Shown piece after piece: positions 37,961 through 48,149 of a stretch of 64,000 nt of DNA. The DNA comes from Virgibacillus necropolis. GTDB lineage: Bacteria; Bacillota; Bacilli; Bacillales; Amphibacillaceae. The DNA lies in contig NZ_CP022437.1 of the NCBI RefSeq assembly GCF_002224365.1, forward strand, positions 496,001 through 560,000. Direction: 5' to 3'. The notes below the pieces were generated by a model, which was given only the letters and a program-made list of their open reading frames with translations, was not told the origin of the DNA and made no database searches. The position numbers and the translations under genes are program-made. Positions within the stretch are counted from its first letter, which is position 1. Each line of letters starts with the position of its first letter.

Positions 37961-39403
37961 TTGGAATTTATGCCTTACTTTTTAGCGTTTATTATCATAT
38001 CAAATATGGGTTTAGCATTTACCGTTATATTTTTGGAACGAAAAGACGCAACTGCCACGTGGGCATGGTTAATGGTTTTATTGCTTATTCCAATTGCGGG
38101 CTTTTTTCTTTATTTGGTGTTTGGCAAAAAAATCAGTAATAAACATATTTTTACGTGGGAGACGAAAAGTAAGCTGGGTGTTAAACGCTCCGTACAGTCT
38201 CAACTTCGGGCTTTAGAAGAAAATACGTTTGTTTTTAAACAAAAGGAACTAAGCGAATATAAAGATCTGTACTATTTGCATTTAAGAAATAATGATGCGA
38301 TTTTTACACAAGATAACAAGGTTGATATCTATACAGATGGAGTAGAAAAGTTTAAAGCGTTACTGCAAGACCTACAAAAAGCCAACGATCATATCCATTT
38401 GCTCTATTATATCATTCGTTATGATGAACTCGGAAAACAGATTGCAGATGTTTTAGTGAAAAAAGCAAATGAAGGGGTAGAAATTCGCGTTTTATATGAT
38501 GATATGGGATCGCGCACACTAAGTAGAAAGTTTATAAAACGAATTCGTCAAGCCGGTGGGCAGGTAGAGGCTTTTTTTCCTCCAAAAATTCCTAAAATCA
38601 ATATGAAAATCAATTACCGTAATCATAGAAAAATCGCGGTCATAGACGGAAAAATTGGCTACATAGGCGGCTTCAATATTGGTGATGAATACTTGGGCAA
38701 AAATAAGAAATTTGGTTATTGGCGTGATACACATCTGCGTATAATTGGGGATGCTGTTCATCATATGCAAACGCGTTTTATTTTAGATTGGAATCAAGCT
38801 TCACGAAATGATATTTTATATGACGAACGGTTCTATGCTGCTGTTCCCGCTGGAGATGTAGGAATTCAAATTGTTTCAAGCGGCCCAGATTCTGAATGGC
38901 AACAAATAAAAAATGGTTACATTAAAATGATCTTATCAGCTAAAGAATATGTCTATATACAGACACCATATTTCATCCCTGATGAGAGTCTTGCGGATGC
39001 ATTACGGATTGCTTGTCTTTCAGGTGTTAATGTAAAGATTATGATCCCAAATAAGCCAGACCATCCATTTGTCTATTGGGCAACACTTTCCTATATAGGC
39101 GACTTGCTTAAGGCTGGTGCGGAAGTATATATTTACCAAAACGGATTTCTTCATTCCAAAACCATTATAGTAGATGGTAAAATTGCATCAGTTGGGACCG
39201 CTAATATTGATGTGCGTAGCTTTAAGTTGAACTTTGAAGGGAACGCGTTTTTATATGACAGTACTGTAGCTGGGAAATTAGTGGAAAGCTATATGGAGGA
39301 TATTAGTCTCTCCACTCAGATGACCAAAAGTTTATATGAACAACGATCGATTGGTATTCGATTTAAAGAATCCATCTCACGGTTACTCTCACCAATTTTG
39401 TAA
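37961..39403 (+). CDS. cls: cardiolipin synthase
   Basis: Phospholipase-D family membrane enzyme of 480 residues that joins two phosphatidylglycerols to cardiolipin. Two N-terminal membrane helices (about 1-20, 31-50, with RKDATATWAWLMVLLLIPIAGFFLY) precede two HKD catalytic motifs: HRKIAVIDGKIGYIGGFN (about 221-238) and HSKTIIVDGKIASVGTANID (about 399-418). The start is TTG 37961, twelve bases after GGGAGGAGAAG; the ATG at 37970 would also be in frame but sits further away. The next gene begins 21 bp after, so they may be cotranscribed. Cardiolipin supports growth at high salt in related species. Confidence 0.93.
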   Translation: MEFMPYFLAFIIISNMGLAFTVIFLERKDATATWAWLMVLLLIPIAGFFLYLVFGKKISNKHIFTWETKSKLGVKRSVQSQLRALEENTFVFKQKELSEYKDLYYLHLRNNDAIFTQDNKVDIYTDGVEKFKALLQDLQKANDHIHLLYYIIRYDELGKQIADVLVKKANEGVEIRVLYDDMGSRTLSRKFIKRIRQAGGQVEAFFPPKIPKINMKINYRNHRKIAVIDGKIGYIGGFNIGDEYLGKNKKFGYWRDTHLRIIGDAVHHMQTRFILDWNQASRNDILYDERFYAAVPAGDVGIQIVSSGPDSEWQQIKNGYIKMILSAKEYVYIQTPYFIPDESLADALRIACLSGVNVKIMIPNKPDHPFVYWATLSYIGDLLKAGAEVYIYQNGFLHSKTIIVDGKIASVGTANIDVRSFKLNFEGNAFLYDSTVAGKLVESYMEDISLSTQMTKSLYEQRSIGIRFKESISRLLSPIL

Positions 39404-39424
39404 GATAGTAGGAGGAAAACAAAA

Positions 39425-39940
39425 ATGGAAACAAACACATGTAGGAATTCATTAACAGTCAAAACATCACATGTACTACCACCTGACACCAATACACATG
39501 GAACATTATTCGGCGGAAAGCTGATGGCACATATTGATGATGTGGCAGCTATAGCAGCGGCTCGTCATGCTAGAGAAACAGTGGTTACTGCTTCAACAGA
39601 CTCAGTTGATTTTCTCGCACCTGTAAAAGAAGGAGACTCCATTTGCGTAGAGGCATTTGTAACTTGGACACACAATACATCGATGGAAGTATTCGTTAAA
39701 GCAGTAACGGAACACTTGCTGTCAGGAGAGCGAAAAGTATGCACGACAGCCTTTTTAACATTTGTAGCGGTGGACGAAAATGGTAGCCCAATCCCCGTCA
39801 AATCGGTTGTACCGGAAACAGAGTTTGAAAAGAACCTCCATCAACATGCACCAGTACGAGCAAAGCATCGTAAGGAACGTCGTGCAAACTCAAAAGAACT
39901 AGCAAAAGCATTTGGCACCGATTTCCCTTGGGATCGATAA
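39425..39940 (+). CDS. hotdog-fold acyl-CoA thioesterase (YkhA-like)
   Basis: 171-residue acyl-CoA hydrolase of the BACH/YciA group. Core motif: HVLPPDTNTHGTLFGGKLMAHIDDVAAIAAARHA (about residues 17-50), with the catalytic asparagine and aspartate, then VTASTDSVDFLAPVKEGD and the TAFLTFVAVDENGSPIPVKSV end of the hotdog. It has a basic extension KHRKERRANSKEL. The start follows TAGGAGGA. Located 21 bp behind cls; both deal with acyl-lipid metabolism. A terminator follows. Confidence 0.9.
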   Translation: METNTCRNSLTVKTSHVLPPDTNTHGTLFGGKLMAHIDDVAAIAAARHARETVVTASTDSVDFLAPVKEGDSICVEAFVTWTHNTSMEVFVKAVTEHLLSGERKVCTTAFLTFVAVDENGSPIPVKSVVPETEFEKNLHQHAPVRAKHRKERRANSKELAKAFGTDFPWDR

Positions 39941-39954
39941 AGCTTTGTATGATG

Positions 39955-39988
39955 AACTGCTTCTGTTTTGAGGCGGTTTATTTTTTTT
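39955..39988 (+). terminator. terminator after the thioesterase gene
   Basis: AACTGCTTC / GAGGCGGTT stem with two G-U pairs and a run of T (39980-39988). Confidence 0.7.
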
Positions 39989-40192
39989 GCTGGAAGTTCA
40001 ATTAGGAAATCAGCACTTAATTCGATATATCACCACCATTTCATTCCACTTTCCAATTATGTTTTTCTTTGCAGTTATGATAAAATATTGAGAGTCTATT
40101 GTTGAAATATGGATTACAAGTAGTTGCAAGGGGTATATAGAATGCAAGCTTAAAATAAAGCATTCTGAATTTATCTGGAAGGAGAACAAAAC

Positions 40193-41617
40193 ATGGGTTT
40201 CATTGAGAGCATGGTTGGAGAAATTAATGGCATTTTATGGGATTATTTATTAATTATTGTTCTAATTGGCCTTGGCCTTTGGTTTACTATAAAAACAAAA
40301 TTTGTCCAATTTAGGTATTTACCTGAAATGTTCCGGGTTTTATTCGATAAACGAACAATGAGTGCTAAGGGGAAAAAAGGGACATCATCCTTTCAGGCAT
40401 TTGCTATTAGTGCTGCATCGAGGGTAGGAACAGGAAACCTTGCTGGTGTTGCATCTGCCATAGCAATTGGCGGACCAGGAGCAATCTTTTGGATGTGGGT
40501 TATTGCGTTGTTAGGTGCTGCGACAGCATTTGTCGAGAGTACACTTGCGCAGGTTTATAAAGTTCCTGAAAAAAACCAATATCGTGGTGGTCCTGCATAT
40601 TATATGGAAAAAGGGCTCAATAAGCGTTGGCTTGGAATCCTTTTTGCAATCACGATTACATTTACGTATGGACTTGTATTCAATTCCGTGCAATCAAATA
40701 CAATAAGTTTAGCGTTTGCTAACGAATTTGATTTCAGTAAAGGCATTATGGCTATTATTCTTGTCATATTAACGGCTATCGTTATTTTCGGAGGATTGAA
40801 AACAATCGCGAATGTAACACAATACATAGTTCCAATAATGGCTATTCTATACATTATTCTTGCTGTTTATGTGTTAATCGTGAATATAGCAGCAGTTCCA
40901 GACTTAATTTCACTTATTCTTGCAAATGCGTTTGGTATTCGTGAAGTAGCAGGTGGTGGATTCGGTGCAGCAATTTCGATGGGAATTAAACGTGGTTTAT
41001 TTTCCAATGAGGCCGGAATGGGTAGTGCACCAAACGCGGCTGCGACCGCAGAAGTTACACATCCTGCAAAACAAGGGTTAATCCAATCATTAGGTGTATT
41101 CTTTGATACCATTTTAATTTGTAGTGCAACAGGTTTTATTATTATTTCGGCTGGCGGATATCAAGGAAGCGAGCTTGACGGGATCCAATTAACACAAAGT
41201 GCATTTGAATTCCACATTGGTGATTGGGCATCTATCTTTATTGCAGTGGCAATTTTCCTATTTGCATATAGCTCTATTCTTGGGAATTATTATTACGGAG
41301 AAAATAACATTGGGTTCATTAAAGAAAGTAAAGTTGCTTTATTCCTCTATCGTATAGCTGTACTTGCAATGATTGTATTTGGAGCAATTGTTTCCTTTGA
41401 TTTAGTATGGGCTCTTGCTGACTTATCAATGGCAATCATGGCATTGATTAACTTATACGCCATCACTAAGCTATTTAAGATTGCAAATCGCGTATTAAAA
41501 GATTATCAACGTCAACGAAAACAAGGAAAAGATCCAGTGTTTTACCGAGATGTACTAGAAAACCAAAATGGTGTTGAACTCTGGGATCGTAAAGAAGCAA
41601 AACATGATCAGGATTAA
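40193..41617 (+). CDS. alsT: sodium:alanine symporter family protein (AGCS)
   Basis: Na+-coupled alanine/glycine (possibly glutamine) importer of 474 residues with about eleven hydrophobic segments. Family marks: SAASRVGTGNLAGVASAIAIGGPGAIFWMW (about residues 66-95), GGPAYYMEKGL, FGAAISMGIKRGLFSNEAGMGSAPNAAATAEVTHPAKQG (about 256-294). Start follows GGAAGGAG. Monocistronic, with a terminator after it. It fits the amino-acid-oriented gene set of this window. Confidence 0.93.
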   Translation: MGFIESMVGEINGILWDYLLIIVLIGLGLWFTIKTKFVQFRYLPEMFRVLFDKRTMSAKGKKGTSSFQAFAISAASRVGTGNLAGVASAIAIGGPGAIFWMWVIALLGAATAFVESTLAQVYKVPEKNQYRGGPAYYMEKGLNKRWLGILFAITITFTYGLVFNSVQSNTISLAFANEFDFSKGIMAIILVILTAIVIFGGLKTIANVTQYIVPIMAILYIILAVYVLIVNIAAVPDLISLILANAFGIREVAGGGFGAAISMGIKRGLFSNEAGMGSAPNAAATAEVTHPAKQGLIQSLGVFFDTILICSATGFIIISAGGYQGSELDGIQLTQSAFEFHIGDWASIFIAVAIFLFAYSSILGNYYYGENNIGFIKESKVALFLYRIAVLAMIVFGAIVSFDLVWALADLSMAIMALINLYAITKLFKIANRVLKDYQRQRKQGKDPVFYRDVLENQNGVELWDRKEAKHDQD

Positions 41618-41618
41618 A

Positions 41619-41659
41619 CAAAAAACGTGAGGGCCATAAAAGCTCTTGCGTTTTTTTTA
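41619..41659 (+). terminator. alsT terminator
   Basis: AAAAAACGTGAGGGC / GCTCTTGCGTTTTTT, two imperfect pairs, with a long T-run. Confidence 0.75.
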
Positions 41660-41703
41660 TCGCTCACTAACACCACTATTTCGCGAAAAATTCTTATGAA
41701 TAG

Positions 41704-41732
41704 TTGCAACATTAATAGAAAACGCTTACAAT
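41704..41732 (+). promoter_or_regulatory. hut operon promoter with embedded cre site
   Basis: -35 TTGCAA (41704-41709), 17-bp spacer, -10 TACAAT (41727-41732). The near-perfect cre AGAAAACGCTTACA (41717-41730; one mismatch to TGWAANCGNTNWCA) lies in the spacer and -10, so CcpA binding would block RNA polymerase: direct carbon catabolite repression. Confidence 0.75.
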
Positions 41733-41768
41733 AGGAATAAGAGTTTTCTAATAATTGGGGTGCTTTTT

Positions 41769-41831
41769 ATGAAAAGCTGCAAGATACAATTAAATCAATT
41801 AAATGATCGATTAAAGAGGCGCGGTTTATAA
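41769..41831 (+). CDS. 20-residue hut leader peptide ORF
   Basis: ATG at 41769 with GGGGTG (41757-41762) as ribosome binding site. Encodes MKSCKIQLNQLNDRLKRRGL. The stop codon TAA (41829-41831) falls in the loop of the terminator that precedes hutH. The peptide has no histidine, so classical histidine-codon attenuation is not possible; four leucines and paired Leu-Asn motifs are its only bias. A ribosome reaching the stop would cover the left arm of the stem. This is a candidate cis-acting leader; translation is not proven. Confidence 0.5.
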   Translation: MKSCKIQLNQLNDRLKRRGL

Positions 41832-41847
41832 CCGTAGCCTCTTTTTA
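41813..41847 (+). terminator. intrinsic terminator in the hut leader
   Basis: AAAGAGGC (41813-41820) / GCCTCTTTTT (41837-41846), extended by GGTT/AACC inside. It sits between the hut promoter and hutH, so transcription of the operon must read through. In B. subtilis a comparable terminator is controlled by HutP; no hutP gene is present here. Confidence 0.8.
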
Positions 41848-41894
41848 CTTTCATTGCTTTATCCAAGTAAAGCGGTACTAGAAGGAGGTTAATC

Positions 41895-43415
41895 ATGGTT
41901 ATCTTGACTGGAAAAACAGTAACTTTTGATGAAGTGAAACGCGTTGTTTTTGGCAATGAGAAAGTGAAGTTAGCAACTGAAACATGTATAAACATAGAAG
42001 CAAATCGAGAAACGGTTGATAAGCTTATTATGGATAAAAAAACGATGTACGGGATTAACACAGGCTTTGGAAAATTTAGTGATGTGGTAATTGAAGACAC
42101 TGATCTAGACGATCTACAACTAAACTTGATTCATTCCCACGCTTGTGGGGTAGGAGAGCCATTTTCTGAAAGCATCATACGGGCAATGCTCTTGCTTCGG
42201 GCAAATGCACTCACGCAGGGGTATTCCGGTGTTCGTCTAGTAGTAGTAAACCAGCTATTGAACCTATTAAACAGTGGCATTCATCCAGTTGTTCCACAGC
42301 AAGGTTCACTCGGGGCAAGTGGAGATCTCGCGCCACTTTCCCATTTGGCACTAGGCCTTATGGGTGAAGGGGACGTTATCTATCAAGGTGAAAAAATGAC
42401 AGCTTTTGATGCACTTCATCGAGAAGGAATTAAACCACTAACATTAAAAGCGAAAGAAGGACTCGCACTTATAAACGGAACACAAGCAATGACCGCTGTG
42501 GGAGTAATCACATACCTTGAAGCTGAAAAACTTCTTCATCAAAGTGAACTAATTTCTGCAATGACGATGGAAGGACTGCAAGGGATTATTGATGCATTTG
42601 ATACGGATTTACATGCTGCACGTGGTCACCAGGAACAAATGGACGTAGCAGAGCGGATGCGTAATAGCTTAGCTGACAGTACGCTCATCACAAGACAAGG
42701 TGAACTACGTGTTCAAGATGCCTACTCAATAAGGTGCATCCCGCAGGTTCTTGGTGCATGCTGGCAAACAATCAATTATGCAAAAGATAAACTATTTACC
42801 GAAATGAACGCTGTGACTGACAATCCATTAATCTTTTCGGACCAAGATAAAGTGATTTCAGGTGGAAATTTTCACGGGGAACCAATTGCGTTTGCAATGG
42901 ATTTTATCAAACTTGGTATTGCCGAAACTGCGAACATATCTGAACGCCGCATTGAGCGTTTGGTGAATCCGCAACTAAATGATTTGCCGGCGTTTTTGAG
43001 TCCGAACCCTGGCCTTGAGTCTGGCGCAATGATTATGCAGTATAGTGCAGCGTCACTTGTATCGGAAAATAAGACACTTGCACATCCAGCAAGTGTGGAT
43101 TCCATTCCATCCTCTGCCAACCAAGAGGATCATGTCAGTATGGGAACGATTGCAGCAAGACATGCACTGCAAATGTTGCAAAATGCACGACATGTGGTAG
43201 CAATTGAATTAATTTGTTCAATGCAAGCTGTAGAATATCGAGGTACCGACCAAATGGGAACTCTTACAAAAGAGTTTTACAAGAAAGCTCGTGAGATTGT
43301 TCCTAACATTACTGCTGACCGTATTTTTGCAACAGATATTACGAATCTAACAAACTGGTTAAAAGAGGACGCACATTCAAATGTGAGTTTAAAAGGAGGA
43401 GTTTTTCATGAATAA
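41895..43415 (+). CDS. hutH: histidine ammonia-lyase
   Basis: Cytoplasmic lyase of 506 residues that removes ammonia from histidine to form urocanate, the first step of histidine use. The MIO prosthetic group would form from Ala141-Ser142-Gly143 in [14 protein letters not shown]. Other marks: [13 protein letters not shown] (catalytic tyrosine near residue 52), [15 protein letters not shown] and [16 protein letters not shown]. Start follows AGAAGGAGG. The end overlaps hutU by eight bases, indicating translational coupling. Order hutH-hutU-hutI-(hutG) matches B. subtilis without hutP. Confidence 0.96.
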   Translation: MVILTGKTVTFDEVKRVVFGNEKVKLATETCINIEANRETVDKLIMDKKTMYGINTGFGKFSDVVIEDTDLDDLQLNLIHSHACGVGEPFSESIIRAMLLLRANALTQGYSGVRLVVVNQLLNLLNSGIHPVVPQQGSLGASGDLAPLSHLALGLMGEGDVIYQGEKMTAFDALHREGIKPLTLKAKEGLALINGTQAMTAVGVITYLEAEKLLHQSELISAMTMEGLQGIIDAFDTDLHAARGHQEQMDVAERMRNSLADSTLITRQGELRVQDAYSIRCIPQVLGACWQTINYAKDKLFTEMNAVTDNPLIFSDQDKVISGGNFHGEPIAFAMDFIKLGIAETANISERRIERLVNPQLNDLPAFLSPNPGLESGAMIMQYSAASLVSENKTLAHPASVDSIPSSANQEDHVSMGTIAARHALQMLQNARHVVAIELICSMQAVEYRGTDQMGTLTKEFYKKAREIVPNITADRIFATDITNLTNWLKEDAHSNVSLKGGVFHE

Positions 43416-45060
43416 AGTGGAAGTGAAAGCAAAAAAAGGATTGGAATTAGAATGTAAAGGATGGGAACAAGAAGCGGCATTACGTATGCTGTACAATAAC
43501 CTAGACCCTGAGGTAGCTGAAAACCCTGAAGAGCTAGTTGTGTACGGTGGAATTGGAAAAGCTGCTCGTAATTGGGGTGCTTTTCACGCGATTGTTGAGA
43601 CATTGCGAAATCTTGAGAATGATGAAACGATGTTAGTTCAATCGGGTAAGCCTGTTGGGGTGTTTAAAACACATAAACATGCACCACGTGTATTATTATC
43701 TAATTCTGTTTTAGTACCAAAGTGGGCAAATTGGGAACACTTTCATGAACTCGATAAAAAAGGCCTAATGATGTATGGACAAATGACAGCTGGTAGCTGG
43801 ATTTATATTGGTACACAAGGGATCTTACAAGGAACATATGAAACATTTTCTTCGCTTGCAAAAAAACATTACAATGGCTCGTTAAAAGGAACCATAACCT
43901 TAACTGCTGGTCTTGGTGGTATGGGAGGTGCACAACCGCTTGCTGTCACAATGAATGAAGGGATTGTTATTGCAGTTGAAGTCGACAAAAGCCGTATCGA
44001 AAAACGCCTAAAAACAAAATACTGCGATGTTATGACGGAAAGTATTGATGAAGCAATTTGCTTAGCAAAAGAGGCGCGAGATGCCGGAAAATCTTTATCC
44101 ATTGCGTTACTAGGAAATGCTGCTGAGACCCACCATGCACTCCTAGACAAAGATATTAAAATTGATATTGTAACAGATCAAACATCTGCACATGATCCGT
44201 TGAATGGCTATGTTCCAGTTGGATTCACAGTTGAAGAGGCAGAAGTTTTACGTAAGAAAGATCCAGAAGCATATAATGTAAAATCAAAAGTAAGCATGGC
44301 AAAGCACGTAGAAGCGATGCTTTTATATAAAGAAAAAGGCTCAATTGTGTTTGACTACGGTAATAACATTCGTCAAGTTGCACATGACGAGGGCGTGGAG
44401 AAAGCATTTGATTTTCCTGGGTTTGTGCCAGCCTATATCCGCCCATTATTCACGGAAGGAAAAGGGCCATTCCGTTGGGTGGCACTTTCAGGTGATCCAG
44501 AAGATATTTATCGTACAGATCGATTGATTAAAGAGTTATTCCCAGAAAACGCGGCATTAATTCGCTGGATTGATATGGCACAGGATCAAATTGCTTTTCA
44601 AGGGCTTCCATCTAGAATTTGCTGGTTAGGCTACGGGGAACGCATGAAAATGGGTCTAGCAATTAATGAACTTGTTCGTACGGGTGAATTAAAGGCCCCT
44701 GTTGTTATCGGACGCGACCATTTAGATTGTGGCTCTGTTGCGTCACCAAACCGTGAGACAGAAGATATGAAAGACGGTAGTGACGCTGTAGGTGATTGGG
44801 CGGTATTAAACGCACTGATCAACACAGCTGCAGGTGGTTCGTGGATTTCCTTTCATCATGGCGGTGGCGTTGGTATGGGTTATTCCCTACATGCCGGAAT
44901 GGTTGCTCTAGCAGACGGAACAGATTTAGCACAAGAACGTCTTGAACGTGTTCTAACAACAGATCCTGGTATGGGAGTCATTCGTCATGCAGATGCAGGC
45001 TATGAATCTGCCATTGACTTTGCCGAGGAACATAACATTACAATCCCAACGAAAAAATAG
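43408..45060 (+). CDS. hutU: urocanate hydratase
   Basis: NAD+-dependent urocanase of 550 residues converting urocanate to 4-imidazolone-5-propionate. Features: [46 protein letters not shown], the NAD-binding [16 protein letters not shown] (about residues 170-185), and the catalytic-loop cysteine region [35 protein letters not shown]. Start lies inside hutH behind AAAGGAGGAG. Full length and uninterrupted. Confidence 0.96.
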   Translation: MNKVEVKAKKGLELECKGWEQEAALRMLYNNLDPEVAENPEELVVYGGIGKAARNWGAFHAIVETLRNLENDETMLVQSGKPVGVFKTHKHAPRVLLSNSVLVPKWANWEHFHELDKKGLMMYGQMTAGSWIYIGTQGILQGTYETFSSLAKKHYNGSLKGTITLTAGLGGMGGAQPLAVTMNEGIVIAVEVDKSRIEKRLKTKYCDVMTESIDEAICLAKEARDAGKSLSIALLGNAAETHHALLDKDIKIDIVTDQTSAHDPLNGYVPVGFTVEEAEVLRKKDPEAYNVKSKVSMAKHVEAMLLYKEKGSIVFDYGNNIRQVAHDEGVEKAFDFPGFVPAYIRPLFTEGKGPFRWVALSGDPEDIYRTDRLIKELFPENAALIRWIDMAQDQIAFQGLPSRICWLGYGERMKMGLAINELVRTGELKAPVVIGRDHLDCGSVASPNRETEDMKDGSDAVGDWAVLNALINTAAGGSWISFHHGGGVGMGYSLHAGMVALADGTDLAQERLERVLTTDPGMGVIRHADAGYESAIDFAEEHNITIPTKK

Positions 45061-46625
<1,565 letters not shown>

Positions 46626-46714
46626 CTAGCAACGTTTGTATGAAGGACACATGTCATGGTGCTGTTTATGTTAGGTGAAAAGCTTCAGGGTTAACTAATT
46701 CCTAAAATAACCAC

Positions 46715-46755
46715 AAAAAATAGGCTGTTTGTATACAGCCTATTGTCTATTTTAC
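46715..46755 (-). terminator. terminator-like hairpin, copy 1 of a duplicated 40-bp sequence
   Basis: AAAAAATAGGCTGT TTGTAT ACAGCCTATT GTCTATTTTA; nearly identical (one base) to 47539-47578, the hxlR terminator. On the minus strand it has a T-run. The DNA between 46626 and 46833 otherwise holds no gene I can support. Confidence 0.65.
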
Positions 46756-46833
46756 TTTTGCTAAAGTTGAGTCTATAAAATATCAACATGTTAAAATATT
46801 TAAGAATATATGTTCCTTTTGGATGGATGTATT

Positions 46834-46839
46834 GTATAA
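46834..46839 (+). promoter_or_regulatory. -10 of the type I toxin promoter
   Basis: Perfect TATAAT 90 bp before the toxin start; -35 candidate TTCCTT (46812-46817) at 16 bp spacing is weak. Transcription would start near 46846. Confidence 0.5.
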
Positions 46840-46903
46840 TAGAGTTAGACAGTGAAGCAGGGTGAGGCGCACATCCCATAACAGACGGGAGGTGTTGGCA
46901 GTA

Positions 46904-46929
46904 TCATCCCCAGGAAAGAAAGGGGGTGA
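46904..46929 (+). promoter_or_regulatory. SD-sequestering hairpin of the toxin mRNA
   Basis: UCAUCCCC (46904-46911) can pair fully (one U-G) with the Shine-Dalgarno GGGGGUGA (46922-46929), leaving the loop AGGAAAGAAA; the start codon follows at once. A second stem, CACATCCC / GGGAGGTG (46870-46877 / 46888-46895), lies upstream. This is the arrangement seen in type I toxin mRNAs. Confidence 0.6.
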
Positions 46930-47022
46930 ATGCCTGTGATACCAATTGATAAAACACTTGAGTTGATGATTCTGTTTGCAACTCTTGTTGTATTGATTGT
47001 GAGCAGCCATGAAAAAAAGTAA
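46930..47022 (+). CDS. 30-residue type I toxin, holin-like (Hol_Tox) family
   Basis: Tiny membrane peptide: MPVIPIDKTLELMILFATLV followed by VLIVSSHEKK. A short N-terminus, a single hydrophobic helix with the LMxxFATLVxLI pattern and a charged lysine end fit the putative holin-like toxin family (relatives of TxpA/BsrG/Fst-type toxins). RBS AAAGGGGGTGA abuts the ATG and is predicted to be hidden by an upstream complementary stretch. The stop codon lies inside a strong hairpin that doubles as terminator for a convergent RNA. If made freely, such peptides damage the membrane; this is family knowledge, not shown here. Too short for usual gene callers. Confidence 0.7.
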   Translation: MPVIPIDKTLELMILFATLVVLIVSSHEKK

Positions 47023-47141
47023 TCACCCTGCCGACATAAGCTGGTGATTACTTTTACCCAGTTAAAAAGTCGCCGCATCTTGCGGAAACTGTTTAGAGTC
47101 GTAAGTTCAAGCTTACGGCTCGTTTTTTATTATTACTTGCT
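47012..47141 (-). ncRNA. antisense antitoxin RNA of the type I TA locus
   Basis: Minus-strand promoter TTGAAT (-35, 47171-47176), exact 17-bp spacer, TATAAT (-10, 47148-47153) predicts a start near 47141. The RNA would run about 130 nt toward the toxin gene and end at the hairpin AAAAGTAATCACC / GGTGATTACTTTT (47015-47027 / 47043-47055), which on this strand is followed by a run of seven T. It overlaps the last toxin codons and the whole 3' UTR, as RatA and SR4 do with txpA and bsrG. Confidence 0.65.
47096..47129 (+). terminator. terminator of the toxin mRNA
   Basis: GAGTCGTAAG / CTTACGGCTC stem (one mismatch) followed by GTTTTTTATT. Gives a toxin mRNA of about 280 nt that overlaps the antisense RNA. 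Confidence 0.8.
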
Positions 47142-47147
47142 ACCACA

Positions 47148-47176
47148 ATTATATGCGAGCCTGTTAAAAAATTCAA
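47148..47176 (-). promoter_or_regulatory. promoter of the antisense RNA
   Basis: TTGAAT-N17-TATAAT on the minus strand, stronger by sequence than the toxin promoter, as expected for an antitoxin. Confidence 0.7.
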
Positions 47177-47244
47177 CTTTTTTATCGCGATTTCCCGTAT
47201 TCGTTTAATTGCTTATTTAAAACACCTTGTTAGCAGGAACTGGC

Positions 47245-47420
47245 GGTCATACGATTCGTTATTTCATTAAAACAGTGATTTTGAGGAGGTATGCGGACAT
47301 ACAATCCGTTATTTAACATATATCGAAGTAAAATAAGGGTATTCCTCCCAAATAAGGTATCTGGTGTCCGCTAACACCGAAATATTGATGCCTTCTCTAT
47401 AAATAAAGGATCTGATGTCC
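47245..47420. repeat. four degenerate 20-bp boxes, two direct and two inverted
   Basis: GGTCATACGATTCGTTATTT (47245-47264), GGACATACAATCCGTTATTT (47295-47314), then inverted AAATAAGGTATCTGGTGTCC (47350-47369) and AAATAAAGGATCTGATGTCC (47401-47420). Non-coding; together they fill the 548-bp gap between the TA locus and hxlR. Confidence 0.65.
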
Positions 47421-47538
47421 TCAAAAGTAATTTTAGGTATTTTTTATTCATTTTGCATGCGAAATTGTAGACGTACACCGGTTATTGTTACGCAACATAT
47501 ATTTTAATCTTTGCGATAGGTAACGGAACCCGTTGCAA

Positions 47539-47570
47539 AAAAAATAGGCTGTTTGTGTACAGCCTATTGT
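47539..47570 (-). terminator. hxlR terminator (copy 2 of duplicated sequence)
   Basis: AATAGGCTGT / ACAGCCTATT stem with a run of eight T on the minus strand, starting at the hxlR stop codon. Confidence 0.85.
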
Positions 47571-47903
47571 CTATTTTATTTCTTCTTCAGTTTGGTCGTT
47601 TAATATAACCCAGTCTTCAGCCCAGCGCTGAATTTCTTGAATTACTGGTTCTAATGCTTTTCCTTTTTCAGACAAAGAATACTCGATTCGAACAGGAAAT
47701 TCGGAGTAGATATTACGCTCAACAATACCTTCCTGTTCCAACATTTTTAACCGATCAGAGAGCAACCTTCCGCTAATAGGTAAGTCTGCTTCCATTTCAG
47801 AAAAACGTTTTTTACCTTTTAAAAGATCAAAGAGAATCAAACCTACCCAACGTTTGCTGACAAGTTGCATTGCATTTTCAAACCGCGGACATAATTCTTG
47901 CAT
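47571..47903 (-). CDS. HxlR-family winged-helix regulator
   Basis: 110-residue DNA-binding protein of the HxlR/MarR-like group. Signature: ELCPRFENAMQLVSKRWVGLILFDLLKGKKRFSEMEADLPISGRLLSDRLKMLEQEGIVER, with the sensor cysteine at residue 5 in the usual position, then the wing VRIEYSLSEKGKALEPVI. The start is ATG 47903, behind AGAGGTGAT; the GTG at 47912 lies inside that RBS. Related proteins (HypR, YodB) sense aldehydes, quinones or disulfide stress through that cysteine. It is divergent from the aminopeptidase gene at 48150, but a target is not evident. Confidence 0.9.
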   Translation of the reverse strand: MQELCPRFENAMQLVSKRWVGLILFDLLKGKKRFSEMEADLPISGRLLSDRLKMLEQEGIVERNIYSEFPVRIEYSLSEKGKALEPVIQEIQRWAEDWVILNDQTEEEIK

Positions 47904-48149
47904 GAAGATCACCTCTTTTAAAATGGTTTTTTACATGCCTTTATATACATTAATTACGAAAAGTAACTTGATGACAGTATAACACATTCTAGATGATGCG
48001 TAAAATCAGTTATATGGTTGTGAGATAAACAGATATACAATAATTGACAACAACATTTTTGCATAATTTGTACAATTGCTTGGTAATTTGGGAGGTTTTA
48101 TGAAATAATAACGGTACACGAAATATATGATATCAACGGAGGGAATAGA

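Noticed and set aside
43408-45060. Several long ORFs antisense to hutU, hutH and other large genes
   Set aside because: Shadows of real genes; no RBS, no family resemblance, and the sense strand is clearly coding.
46691-47078. Overlapping minus-strand ORFs (62-77 codons)
   Set aside because: They are antisense to the toxin mRNA leader and coding region, lack RBSs and have no recognisable sequence.
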